Below are positions 29,765 through 40,063 of a stretch of DNA of 64,000 nucleotides, one piece after another. The notes below the pieces were generated by a model. It worked only from the letters and a program-made list of their open reading frames with translations, searched no databases and was not told the DNA's origin. The DNA comes from Thelonectria olida (Eukaryota; Ascomycota; Sordariomycetes; Hypocreales; Nectriaceae): contig JAGPYM010000063.1 in assembly GCA_020736575.1 (NCBI GenBank), positions 62,001 through 126,000 of the forward strand, read 5' to 3'. A program made the translations under genes and the position numbers. Every line of letters starts with the position of its first letter. The stretch's first letter is position 1.

Positions 29765-30547
29765 ATGCCTCGTCGTTCTCCGTGCGGGTTCAAGAGCGCC
29801 GTAGTACTCGATCCAGCGCATGCGGCATCACTGCAGTCCCACTACGGCTCCCGCCTATTTAGATGCACGTACGCGTTTTATGAGCACAGCTACCGAGGCT
29901 TTGAAACAGAGAGCGATCGAGATGCGCATATCAAGAATCACGGAAAGCCGTGGAAATGCTCCATTCCTAACTGCGACTTTTCTACCATTGACTTTTCTTC
30001 GAAAGCAAGGCGCGACAAACACTGGTTGAAGGCCCATCTACCCGTTCCAAGCCAACTCGAGGCAGGGCTCAACGATTTTAAGAACCTGGATGTGGCTGAG
30101 GCACAGCCCGTCGTCTTCGACCACGATGGTGCCAGGCGTCTGCTATCGGCCCCGGGCGGGAGAAAGCTCAAGGCTGAAGTCATCGCTTCTGCTAGGTGCC
30201 TTGCGGCTAAGGAGGGCTCCCTGGCGATGACCCAGCTTCTTGCGGCAGCGGATGAGACGTACACGCCTCAGATCATTGTGATATCTGCCGTCCAGAGCGA
30301 AGATGTGGATTTTGCTAAGTGGCCCATCTCGAAGGCCCAACCAGAGGATTGCGCCAAAATCATGAAGGTCACGCTTGGCACGAAGTCCGAGGAGATGTAC
30401 GCCAGAATAGCTCCTTGTCGCATATCACCACCAGGTACCACGGTGCTTGGCGCGACCGAATGTGAAACGCGGCCCGTACGTTTGGGGTCGTGCATCCGGT
30501 TTCACATCCGGCTTGCCGCATCAAGGAATCCAATCCTAACAACATGA
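29765..30547 (+). CDS. C2H2 zinc-finger protein of the fungal NLR-associated type
   Basis: 260 residues from the ATG at 29765. Residues about 28-95 hold two zinc-binding units: a degenerate one (LFRCTYAFYEHSYRGFET, with ERDAH-like SDRDAHIKNH) and a better one (WKCSIPNCDFSTIDFSSKARRDKHWLKAH, C-x4-C ... H-x4-H). Paired fingers with the GKPWKC linker are typical of C2H2 regions in fungal ankyrin/NACHT proteins and stand-alone relatives. The first finger lacks its second Cys (TYAFYEH where CxxxxC is expected), so only one zinc site looks complete. The C-terminal half is a helical domain I do not recognise. It may act in nucleic-acid binding or protein recognition; function unknown. Confidence 0.65.
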   Translation: MPRRSPCGFKSAVVLDPAHAASLQSHYGSRLFRCTYAFYEHSYRGFETESDRDAHIKNHGKPWKCSIPNCDFSTIDFSSKARRDKHWLKAHLPVPSQLEAGLNDFKNLDVAEAQPVVFDHDGARRLLSAPGGRKLKAEVIASARCLAAKEGSLAMTQLLAAADETYTPQIIVISAVQSEDVDFAKWPISKAQPEDCAKIMKVTLGTKSEEMYARIAPCRISPPGTTVLGATECETRPVRLGSCIRFHIRLAASRNPILTT

Positions 30548-31460
30548 GCTTAAATAGCTGTGCCCGAACACATGGCTGTTCAATTTCTTTTGTTCTTTAG
30601 ATAACTCTCATCAATTGACTGGTGCCATCAATGATCCCTGTGGAACCAATTGTCTGACACTCCTCGACATGCATGCAATAATGCCCAGAAGCCTGGGATG
30701 ACGCGGCCTTGGCTTTATGAAAATTTCTCGGCATTATGTGAAACCGCTTGCAGTTAATGTTTCATGATGTCCATTTCTCGACACGGATGTCCAGATCCGT
30801 CTCGGCATCGAAGCGTTGGGTATGACGGCCGATGCTAATGCGAGACAACGTCACCTCGACGTATGGCATCCGTATCGCAGTGTGAAAATTGGAAGGCAAT
30901 CCGGGAGATTGTGCGGCCAGACCGCGCCAGTTAGCTCGTGTATATGGATTCAGGACGTCGATCGGTTAATGGTTTGCGCCGAGGGCCGATACGAGCGAGA
31001 GCGTGCGAATATGGGCTGCTATATTGGGCTGCTAGATTGAGCTGCTAGATTGAGCTGCTAGATTGGCGTTGTGAGGAGAGACCACAGGCGCGAATACCCC
31101 TAGAGACAGATGGTACGGTAAAGACGGGGCAGTGCGATGTTAGAGAGGTGGCGGCATGTGAAGGCGAGGTGGTGGACGACTGCACGGTTGGAGACAGGAA
31201 TTCTGGAGGGGTCGGTGTAGGCGGCGAAAGGGATGTCGAGGAGAGCCGGTGGCGGGAGAAGATGTGAGGCGATCTAGAGGAACTCATTGGAAGGCGTGGA
31301 GGGGGGCATTGTGGCGGGCTGGGCAATGTTGAGCTTGTGCGCTTTAAATGCGGCAAATTGGCGACTGAAGAGTGATTGACGTGAGCTCGATCTGTCAAGC
31401 AAAGAAGTCGGACAGTTGGCCAAATCCGTCAGCAGGGGATTAACCGGCGTCTTCTGTGCG
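30548..31460. other. Gene-free stretch with a 13-bp tandem repeat
   Basis: Around 31016-31062 GCTGCTAGATTGA is repeated about three times after a related GCTGCTATATTGG. A Ser/Pro-rich minus-strand frame (31398-31045) has no recognisable domain and looks like composition bias. Nothing else stands out. Confidence 0.5.
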
Positions 31461-31980
31461 TTAACATCTACCTCTGGCTCTTGTCTGGGGGTGGATGCGA
31501 ACGGACTTGCAAAGAGGACAGGTGAAACGGGGTTTCAGGAACCATATCTCGATGCAGTTGGCGTGAAAGACATGCCTGCATGGTAAGCAACGAACATTGT
31601 CTTCATCGAGCAGCGCCTCCAAGCAAACCGTGCTTGCCGACGCGAAAGATCAGTCAGCGTTCAATATGCACAAACTATGTCCTTGAACCAACTTGGTTTA
31701 CCAGACGAGAAAGGACGACGAGGAGATTTCGCCTCCCTGAATCTCAGCTTTCAGCTGCTCAAATGTCTGGACGGGAGCAGTTTCATCAAGGGATCGGAGA
31801 GGGCAGCTAGGGCCATGGTCAGCCTGGCCCTAGGTTAGGGCTTATGGAAGGGGGCGCATACAGCCAGCAAGGTATTAGAAGGATTATAAGCGCAACGGCA
31901 AATAAGCTGGCGACCAAAATCCAGGGAACCGGAGGTGGCGTAGCAGAGTCGTCATCGCTTGATGGCATCAGGTTCGACAT
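31461..31980 (-). CDS. TM-anchored RING-H2 protein (probable E3 ubiquitin ligase), copy 2
   Basis: Three exons on the minus strand resolve fully: 31980-31862, 31806-31702, 31632-31461, 131 residues. Exon 1 gives a short hydrophilic start and one membrane helix (WILVASLFAVALIILLIPCW). Exon 2 gives a linker (TFEQLKAEIQGG). The exon 2/3 junction completes the first Cys pair (VCTVCLEA), followed by LPCRHVFHANC and FTCPLC, a complete C3H2C3 RING-H2. It is likely an ER or endomembrane ubiquitin ligase. It shares layout, intron position at the first zinc pair and linker similarity (TFEQLKAE against TYKQWKAE) with copy 1 at 26177-26784, so the two are diverged paralogues. Confidence 0.85.
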
Positions 31981-33667
31981 GATGTTGAGGGCCTTGGCAG
32001 TTAACAGTCATCGCTACAGCCTTACAGGTTGGACGGGCAGAGAGTGGAGTCCTCCCCCTCTTAAGACCCCACGCATGAGCCGCAGTAAAAGACCAACAGG
32101 CAAAATTCACCTCCCTCCTCCTACCCCGGTGGAAGAAATCCCCAGATTCCAGAGCTCTATCTTGAATAAGGTGATGATCCCTAACCCTACCCTCCACTGC
32201 GCAGGCTCTCCGCTGCATCCACCACACTCGCCGAGATTCAAGGGGTGGCAAGCTAGTCTTGCAGATCCAGAAAAATGGCGCGCTACCGTCATTCTGTTTG
32301 CCTGCCCGGAAAAGGACATCAGCAAATCAGCTTTCCTGAGAATGACTGAGCAGATACCGAGAACCCTCCGAATGGGGACGATGCGGTAAAATCAGGCCAC
32401 AAGGAACAAACGTGGGCTGATTTTTCGGTGAATACGAAGTAGTGTGCCAACCGAATCCTACGTCACAGACATGGTTAGGGGCAAAGGAAAGGCACAAGAT
32501 GTCATGAGGAACAGTTTTCTGTTGGCTTCTACTTCGACGGGCTCATCTTCGGCCCAAGCTCGACGATAAACCTAATGCCCTCCATTACAATGATTCGCCG
32601 CCATCGACGGCCTTGGAGCCGAATGAGATGCCCTCGAGCCAAATCCTCAACGATATTTTTGACTGGTTAACTGTTTCCGAGCACCAGATGTCCTTTCGCA
32701 CAAACGAAAACGTGTTAGACAGATCTAACACGTCCGTCATCAACACGACATGGTGGTTACGGGCTAGGCACCGTCGTGGAGGGAGGAGGGCGTCTTCCAG
32801 GCCGGCGTTGAAGCCAAGGGTCTGGTTACGATGGACGGGCCCAACGAGCTCAGCTCAGGTTGAGACGTAGAGAAGTAAGGGTCATTGAGAAGCTCGCTGA
32901 GGTGACAAAGGAGCCCCATTCAAGAGATCGGGGAAGAGCGAACCACTTAGATCCATCGCAAACGGATTCGGCATCTGCGGAGGGCCCATCGCGGAGGGTT
33001 GCCATACGGGGAGTGCCGTCATTAGCCAAAAGAATTAGACAAAGCAACTAACACGCAGCAAATTGGTCCCAAATCCTCAAATGATCCCAATTCATGTCAT
33101 GCACGAAACTACTGTCAACTGAGCCATCCCCAGGGCCCCAACTTAGTTCCCATATGGGAATTTCTCCTCAAATGCCATCGAAGGACACTCAGGTATATAC
33201 TAGTGTCGCGTTACCCTTCCACAACCGCCACCGGGATGATCTTCAGGATATTCTGGATACCCCACATCGTACCTCCTTTTTATGTGTATGATATAACTTA
33301 CAGGATAATAGATAGTCTCTGTACACCCGCATGCCCCTCGGGAGGCCTGGAGTGCGGAGCGCTCCCACCGGCGTAAAACTCTCTCTTTTGCACTCAGGGC
33401 TGCCCAGTTGCGCTCCCTCATTGCTTCTCGCGCTGCGGCACTGTTTTTTTGTTCCATGTAATTCTGTGAGCAATCGTCAAAGAGTCGCGGCCTAATCTCC
33501 ACAAATGGCTCCCACTGGAACGGCGCCCGGGCGCCGCGATAAGATTTTAGCGGGTCCCAGAGTAATTTGATTGGCTAGCCAACGCATCAACTGATACCAA
33601 TTATGCTGACGGCACGACACCTTTAGATGAAGTCATGAGTTAACTACGATAAAGGTAACTAAGTTAA
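31981..33667. other. Long stretch with one unclassified minus-strand open frame
   Basis: On the minus strand, about 33560-33300, a frame reads WDPLKSYRGARAPFQWEPF ... LFDDCSQNYMEQKNSAAARE and ends in a donor-like CCT|GTAAGT. It could be an exon of an unknown gene or of an unrecognised element. No continuation was secured. The remaining 1.4 kb shows no recognisable gene. Confidence 0.35.
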
Positions 33668-33952
33668 TTATATTGAGGAATAAAGTGCTTCTTGAGCCCT
33701 CATGTCCTCTTCGGCTTGCCTCAAAATATCCCCCATGCCGCGTCTGGTAGCTTCCTTGCCGTCGTTTTCTAGCTGCCTTTTGACCTGAGCATCGGTGCGT
33801 CTAACCTCTTCAAAATCCCAGTCAATATAGGCCATCATTTCTTCCTTTGTCCATTTTCTTCGTTCTCCTTGCGGCAAATGGCAGTACTGGCCCATTTGTT
33901 TGTGGTCTTGGCACCAGGTATACATTTCTCTACCATATCGCTGCGGAAGACC
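33668..33952 (-). pseudogene. C-terminal fragment of a MULE transposase
   Basis: Reads GLPQRYGREMYTWCQDHKQM, then RRKWTKEEMMAYIDWDFEEV, matching the C-terminal module of the MULE-C transposase (GLPLRYDKPSYEWCLDYKQM ... WTKEEMMAYLDWS). Only this module is left. The fragment is cut at its upstream side by the left end of hAT-A at 33953, and the missing part is not visible beyond the right end of hAT-A. Confidence 0.85.
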
Positions 33953-36900
33953 CAAGGATGAAAACCACTCAACGTATTTCAACATATTGAATGGATTGAT
34001 GATCAACGTCAATTCAACTCAATCAACATCGAGTTTTGATTATGTAATACGTCAATCCATTTTGATATTCTGTTGATTGAATGGGTTGAATTTGTTGACT
34101 TGTTGATTTAGGGTAACTTAGCAGATTTTGCTGCATGGATTTTGGCCTTTGGTGTCATGGCACGGCGGCCGTTTCATCGAGTCAAAGTTGCCTGGGTCCC
34201 TGCCCGCACAATTCGGATCACGCTAAGCCCAAGATACTTAGGGCCAGTTAAGGTTAATTGCCTAGAAAACAAACGCGACTTCGCGATCGCGTCTCCGCCG
34301 GCCACATGTTCTATGTTGCAACACCAAGGCCAACAACGTGCTGGATTAGACGAAATGGAACCCGCCACGCCTTCAACGAACGATGAAATCGAGACGCTCC
34401 CCCGCACGACGCCTGTGGAAGCTTTCCTAGCAACGCCTGCCTCCAGCGCGCGATCAGAAACACCTCAGCGAGATCCAGAACATCAATACCTCTGGCGCTG
34501 TTTCCCCGACCATGTATGGTCACAACGTGTTCGCGATACATCATCTTGGGTATGGAATTTTGGGTACGATGTTCAGAATCTCGAGGGCAGCCGCCGATGG
34601 GTCTGCAAACGGTGTATCCAAAACAAGAGCCCAAAACCAAGAAGCTTCGCAGAAAAGGGCATCCAGAACGCGAATGCTCATTTATTCAAAGGTCATGGAA
34701 TATGGGCTCCTGCTGAAGCGACGAAATCAGCGGCTCAGAAGAAAGCAGAGAAGATGAAAACCAAAGATCAGAGGTCGATCGCTGATGTGATGAAGCTCGA
34801 TACTAGGCTCCCACGCGAACAAGAGATTGCGAATAGTCTTATTAAGAGCTTCGACCGGAAGCACTTCCAGCGTCTTCTATTGGAATGGATCATTGAGGAG
34901 AACCACTCATTTAGCGTCTGTGGACAGGGAAGACTGCGCCGAATATTCGAATACCTCAACCCACTTGTCAAGATCACTGATGCAAATATCACCAGGACGA
35001 TTATCCGCCACAAAGTTCTGTCAGCCTACGAATCACACAAGGATAAGGTTATAGCGGTGTTGAAGCAGTCATGCGGCCTGATTCACGTCTCCTTTGACGG
35101 ATGGAAGTCGGGCAACAGACACAGCCTGTACGGGATTGCTTGTTTCTTTCGGGACGAGAACAGCCAGCCGCGCAAGCTGGTGCTTGGCGTGCCGGAATTA
35201 CGAACTCGCCATTTCGGACACAACATTGCGGCCGAAATACTTGACGTCCTTGATGCCTATGGGATCCAGGACAAGATTGGGTACTTCACACTGGACAACG
35301 CAGAGAGCAACGATAAAGCCATGGAGGTAATTGGTGGCGAGCTTGGGTTTGTCGGATCGACAAGGCGTGGGCGCTGCTTCGGCCATACTCTAAATCTCTC
35401 GGCCAAAGCGCTGCTGTTTGGCCACAATATTGAGGCTTTCGAGGAGCAGTTGTCAGGCGCAGCGGCGCTGTCTGAGGCAGAGCACACACTTTGGCGGCGC
35501 AAAGGACCTGTCGGAAAGCTGCACAACCTCGTGGTTGACGTCAGAAGGTCGGACCAGCTTACTTATCTGCTGCGGAGCATACAACGTTCTGAATTCGACC
35601 TGTCTTCGGATGCCAGGATCAAAGCGAGGAAGCCACTCGATTTGATCATTGACAACGATACCCGGTGGCTTTCTCAACTGTATATGATCAGGCGCGCCCT
35701 CACTCTTCGACCATTCGTCGAGCAGCTCGTCTTGAAGCATCGTCAACAATGGGTGCAGGATAATAGGTCGAGGAGGACAGGCAGCCTCAGGAAGTCTGCC
35801 AAGGAGCCCCGGATTTGCTTGGAGGAGAACCAGCTTACGGCGAATGACTGGGACGTGCTCGAACACCTGGCCAGGCTTCTGGGGTTCTACGAGGATGCTG
35901 TCAAGACTCTAGAAGGCGACGGTCAGCAGCGCAGGCGGAAACGAGGGTGGGTTGGCTCGTACGGGAATGTATGGGAGGTTATCCAGGGCTTCGAGTTCCT
36001 GTTGGAGGTGCTGGAGGGCTATAAGCAGCTGGCGTCTGAGATACCCGATGCGGAGCACTTCAGAATCAACATCAATTTGGGTTGGGAAAAGCTCAATAAA
36101 TACTACAGCAGTCTGGACGAGACGCCGATCTATTACACGGCTTTAGCGTTACACCCGGCTTTCCGATGGGGATATTTCGAGAATGAGTGGAAGGACAACC
36201 CGGAATGGGCCACGAAGGCGAAGGAGATGGTTCAGGAGATATGGGAGAGGGAATATCGTCACCTTCAGATTGTACGAAATCCCGTGGCCGACGAACCAGT
36301 TGCAAAGCGACAGCGGAAGTACTACAACCCGTTTCAGGCGTATTGCGAGCGCTCTCGACCGGTCTCCGGGTGCAGTATGGTGAAAGAGGAAGCTTCTTCG
36401 CCGGACGGCATCGATGAGGACATGGACGAGCTCGAATTATGGCAGTCGTCGTGGGAGGATGAGGACAACGATGTTAGAGACCCAATATCGTATTGGCATG
36501 AGCGCAGACGGCGGTATCCTCGCCTTTCACGAATGGCGTTGGACTTCCTTACGATCCAGCCGATGTCAGCAGAGTGTGAGAGGTTGTTTGCAGCGGCAGG
36601 GCGGATGGTGACGCCTCTACGAAGTCGGCTTGATGCTGACATTATAGGGATGTGCCAAGTGTTGCGGTCGTGGTTACGGGCTGGGGTTATCGACGACCTG
36701 GACGAATTGTTTCTTCCTGTCGAGGAGAGTACTGGTACTGGGGCGGATGAAACACCGTGGGTAGCGATGGGATGTGAAGATAAGGAGATGGAAGAGCGAG
36801 GGTGGAAATAGCTTGGCTTGGAGGTCAACGACTTCAACTAGTGGACATTCAACTCAATTTGACTCGCAATTGATCAACTCCACTGGAGATTATGGTTGAT

Positions 36901-36960
36901 CAGGTCAACTCAACGCAATTGAGGCACTCGGTTGATTGAATTGAATGGTTTGCATCCTTG
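33953..36960 (+). mobile_element. hAT-A: hAT-superfamily element
   Basis: Ends share an imperfect inverted repeat of about 19 bp starting CAAGGATG (33953 rightwards; 36960 leftwards, CAAGGATGCAAACCATTCAA). Both subterminal regions are full of TCAACTCAATCAAC-like motifs, likely transposase-binding sites. One intact transposase gene lies inside. No 8-bp target duplication was found (GGAAGACC on the left, GTTGGCAC on the right), so the exact ends are provisional. Confidence 0.75.
34313..36811 (+). CDS. hAT transposase, intact (hAT-A)
   Basis: The frame is open from an ATG at 34142, but the first 57 codons lie in the subterminal repeat zone; 34313 or 34355 (MEPATPSTNDE) are likelier starts, giving about 820-830 residues. 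Residues about 90-130 hold a BED-type zinc finger (WVCKRCIQ ... NAHLFKGH). The RNase H-like catalytic domain includes SFDGWKSGNRHSL (first acidic residue), FTLDNAESNDKAM and CFGHTLNLSAKALL (conserved C/H region). The C-terminal dimerisation domain is typical: RLSRMALDFLTIQPMSAECE, then [17 protein letters not shown]. No stop or intron. With the recognisable ends, the element may be mobile. Confidence 0.92.
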   Translation: MLQHQGQQRAGLDEMEPATPSTNDEIETLPRTTPVEAFLATPASSARSETPQRDPEHQYLWRCFPDHVWSQRVRDTSSWVWNFGYDVQNLEGSRRWVCKRCIQNKSPKPRSFAEKGIQNANAHLFKGHGIWAPAEATKSAAQKKAEKMKTKDQRSIADVMKLDTRLPREQEIANSLIKSFDRKHFQRLLLEWIIEENHSFSVCGQGRLRRIFEYLNPLVKITDANITRTIIRHKVLSAYESHKDKVIAVLKQSCGLIHVSFDGWKSGNRHSLYGIACFFRDENSQPRKLVLGVPELRTRHFGHNIAAEILDVLDAYGIQDKIGYFTLDNAESNDKAMEVIGGELGFVGSTRRGRCFGHTLNLSAKALLFGHNIEAFEEQLSGAAALSEAEHTLWRRKGPVGKLHNLVVDVRRSDQLTYLLRSIQRSEFDLSSDARIKARKPLDLIIDNDTRWLSQLYMIRRALTLRPFVEQLVLKHRQQWVQDNRSRRTGSLRKSAKEPRICLEENQLTANDWDVLEHLARLLGFYEDAVKTLEGDGQQRRRKRGWVGSYGNVWEVIQGFEFLLEVLEGYKQLASEIPDAEHFRININLGWEKLNKYYSSLDETPIYYTALALHPAFRWGYFENEWKDNPEWATKAKEMVQEIWEREYRHLQIVRNPVADEPVAKRQRKYYNPFQAYCERSRPVSGCSMVKEEASSPDGIDEDMDELELWQSSWEDEDNDVRDPISYWHERRRRYPRLSRMALDFLTIQPMSAECERLFAAAGRMVTPLRSRLDADIIGMCQVLRSWLRAGVIDDLDELFLPVEESTGTGADETPWVAMGCEDKEMEERGWK

Positions 36961-37091
36961 GTTGGCACACGGGTGACAACGCGACATCAAACGACACATG
37001 TCTTGAGTCTATACAACGCAAGCTAATGAGTAGACATAAGGTTAGTTAACTACGCAGTTTAGGCTATAGGCTGACATTGAGTAGATTAAAT
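36961..37091. other. Short gap between hAT-A and a hAT relic
   Basis: No recognisable feature. Confidence 0.3.
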
Positions 37092-37270
37092 TCAACGCAA
37101 AAGGACGTCGTATACGCTGTATCGCGCATATCATTAATCTTTCCCTTCAAGCCTTCCTTCTCGCATCTTCTAAAGAGGCTCTAGTCGCAGCACTCGAGTC
37201 AGCATCCGGTGTCACTGGAGAGGAGCTTCTCTCCCAGTTTTCCGAGGTCCTAGCCTCTCATCGAAAGAAG
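37092..37270 (+). pseudogene. Fragment of a third hAT transposase, cut by hAT-B
   Basis: Reads GRRIRCIAHIINLSLQAFLL, then SKEALVAALESASGVTGEEL and LASHRKK. This is the conserved C/H region of fungal hAT transposases of a subfamily different from hAT-A and hAT-B. The frame runs directly into the end of hAT-B at 37271, and no continuation was recognised after 42813. Confidence 0.75.
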
Positions 37271-37412
37271 CAGAGTTGGAAATCGATCGTACAGATCGAT
37301 TCCGAGCCCTGATCGATCGATTTATATCGATCGTCACCTTCAATCGATCGATATCGATCGATCACTAATTGAAATCGATCGATCGACGTCGATCGGCGAT
37401 CAAATCGATCAA
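37271..37412 (+). repeat. Left subterminal GATCGAT array of hAT-B
   Basis: Many overlapping ATCGATCGAT and GATCGATC units separated by short unique stretches, in mirror arrangement to 42703-42813. The motif is self-complementary, so both strands look alike. Confidence 0.85.
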
Positions 37413-40063
37413 TGCTGGTCTTCGTTGTTACTATCTACGGTGATCCTACCCACCAATTGAAGAACTTGCCTCCAATTATCCCCTTCAAGGAGACTAAAAA
37501 GGAAGAGTCGGCTGATAAATACCGGCTTTGCTCCAGGAACGAAGGCACTGAGCCATGGCCACAATATGCCGCCGTAGGCGGGACCTGAGTGGTGTTACCA
37601 TCCTCCCGCAACTGCTGAAGTCTCTCTCCGTTTCTGCAGAAGACGATGCGATAGTAAGAAAGTCAACAGCCATATAAGACAGCCGAGGAAAACACACAAC
37701 GCCGACGTCCCTCCACCAACCAATTGAGTCAGCTTTGTATGCGATGTTGTCAACCGGTGGCTCAGACAGATACTGATCAAGCTCGTCCTGTGGTGGCATC
37801 GCCGCTGACTGCTGTTGTCGTTGGCTTTGTCGCTCTTGAGAGTCAGGAGTAGTCAATGACCGACTAAAAGCCAGTCGACGTTCAATATAGTCCAAGGCAC
37901 TAGTAGTCCCAGCTGCTGAAGCGTCATTAGAATCTGCCTCATGAGCCTTGTTCTTGTACTTCTCTTCCCAGATGGTCGTTAAGCTTCTCTCATACGTCCT
38001 CTTCCATTCCGAGGTCTGACGAGACGGGAGTTGGTTCCAAAGCCGTTCTAGAGTTCGCCATTTCTTGCAGGGGTGGAATACAACTGCCGCTACGTAGGCA
38101 GTAGAGGTCAGCTTGCCATAGTAGTCGTTCAGCTTCTTCCATCCGAGCTTGATGTAAACCTTCAAAAGCCTCCGGGTCTTTGCATCCATATCATCGAACA
38201 GTTGAACCTCTTCCATGATCTGGTCGTCATTCTCTTCAATTATCACTCCTTGAACGGCCAGCTCGAGGTGGTCAAGGAGCATCTCCACCACTTGGAAGTA
38301 CTCGTCGAACCCCCCTGAAGTTGAGCGTTTACCAGCAATACCCTCGCCCTGCAGTTGCCTTGAGGCGACCTTGAATGGTTGAAGGATCTTCTGAACCGCA
38401 GCAACAACCTTCCATTCCTCAAGGGAAAGTTTTTCTTTCAATATTGCTGGTTTGTCTTTTTCTTTGCCGCCTTGGCTAACCCATCGTTCCTCGATCATAC
38501 AAAGCATCCTGTTCAAGGCTGCTCGTTTCAGCAGAGCGCGCGACGCCATTGCCTCGTCGGATTGCCAGCGAGTACAGACGTTTTGAACCCACGTAAGAAC
38601 AGGTTCAGTAAGGGCGGTTTGCCGTTGAGCTTCATAAAAGTCCTCGAGAAGTTGACTGTTCGTTCGAAGAGCGATGCCAATATTGTGTAGCTTGCCAAAC
38701 GGCCCAAACTTGCGGTACTTGTCCACTTCCTCGGCGTTAATAATCTCAGGGACTGGATACTGGTGCTGACTCTCCTCGGGGACTGTTTCGACCTCGAAGA
38801 CTTCATCCATGCTCGGCTCACTGAAGTCGTCGTCCGTCGCCAGCTCATTGATAGCCTCGGACAACTGTCGCTGCTCGTCTTCTTCAGTCATAAAGTCCTT
38901 ATCGCCCCAGTGAGCAAGCAGCTCGTTGAAATTATCCCTTTTGCTGCCGTACATCATGGCTCTGACTGTCAGATTCAGAAAATGAGGGGCGCAGCGAATG
39001 CGACGCTCATCCCCGTCGAAATCGAACTCAGTACCAAGTGCTTCCATAGCCGTATCATTATTCGCAGCGTTGTCAAGCGTGTAGTACCCGATCCTGAAGC
39101 CGAATAAGGGTTAACATAGTCAGTTTGGCAGGGAAGAATTTTGGCCATGGTTTTGTACCTGTCTTGAAGACCAAATGCGCATATTGTATCTGCAACTTCA
39201 TCTGCAAGCGCTGCTCCGGTATGGCGCTTCCTGAGACCTGGCAAAGCCAAAAGTATTCTCCATTGTTTCCAATCTTGGTCGATAAAGTGGGCGTTGATAC
39301 CAAGGAATGATGTGTTTTGTCGGGAAGTCCAGCCATCAAAGGTAAAGTGAATCATACTTCTCGCTCTTTGAAGCAGCTCATGAAGCGGGCCAAGAGCGCG
39401 ATTGTACTCGTTTATTAGCAGATTCACGAGCGTCTTGCCGCTCGGTATCTGCCCTTCCTGAAGAGACGGGTTGTTGTAGAGAAGCAGTCGTCTGAAGCGC
39501 TCAGAGTTTACGAGATTGAACGGGAGGTTATGGTATGTAAGCCAGTCGAGCAGGAGTAGTTGATTCATCTTCGGATCGAACAGCGTATGCAGATTGCCGA
39601 GAAGGCTTTGATCCCGAGGGTCCGTTGGATCGGCGCGAAGCATATCAAGTAGATTCCGTTCTGTACCTCCACTTCCGGCAACGGGACCTGCAAATTGCGA
39701 AGGTGGCTGACAAGTTAGCGGACATTATCGAACGACGTGGACATGGGACACGGAGGGATGACACAAACCACGACCTTGTGCTCCTTTCTCAGATGTCGGA
39801 CAATGCCTCCGCCAGTTGAAGCGATGTAGACATAATCTGTGGTCTTCGGCCTGTTCCGGAGGAAACATCTCTCGCAGATCCATACGATCTTGTGGGGCCG
39901 TGACCTGTTGTCCTTCATTCTGAATCCAAACTGCCACCACCATGTCCGCTCTCGAGAAGGGTCGTGACCTATCGTGAAACCGGGGAACCGCCTGAATTTA
40001 TCAGTCGTCCAAGCCTCATAATCTGGAAATCTGATGGGTGCATATTTCGTTGAGGCTGAACTA

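Noticed and set aside
31844..32389. 181-codon plus-strand frame
   Set aside because: Its first part is antisense to the three-exon RING-H2 gene, and it carries no domain; the minus-strand model explains that part.
37271..37412. GATCGAT array as a CRISPR or satellite
   Set aside because: Units are irregularly spaced, palindromic and confined to the termini of one hAT element; no spacer-repeat structure.
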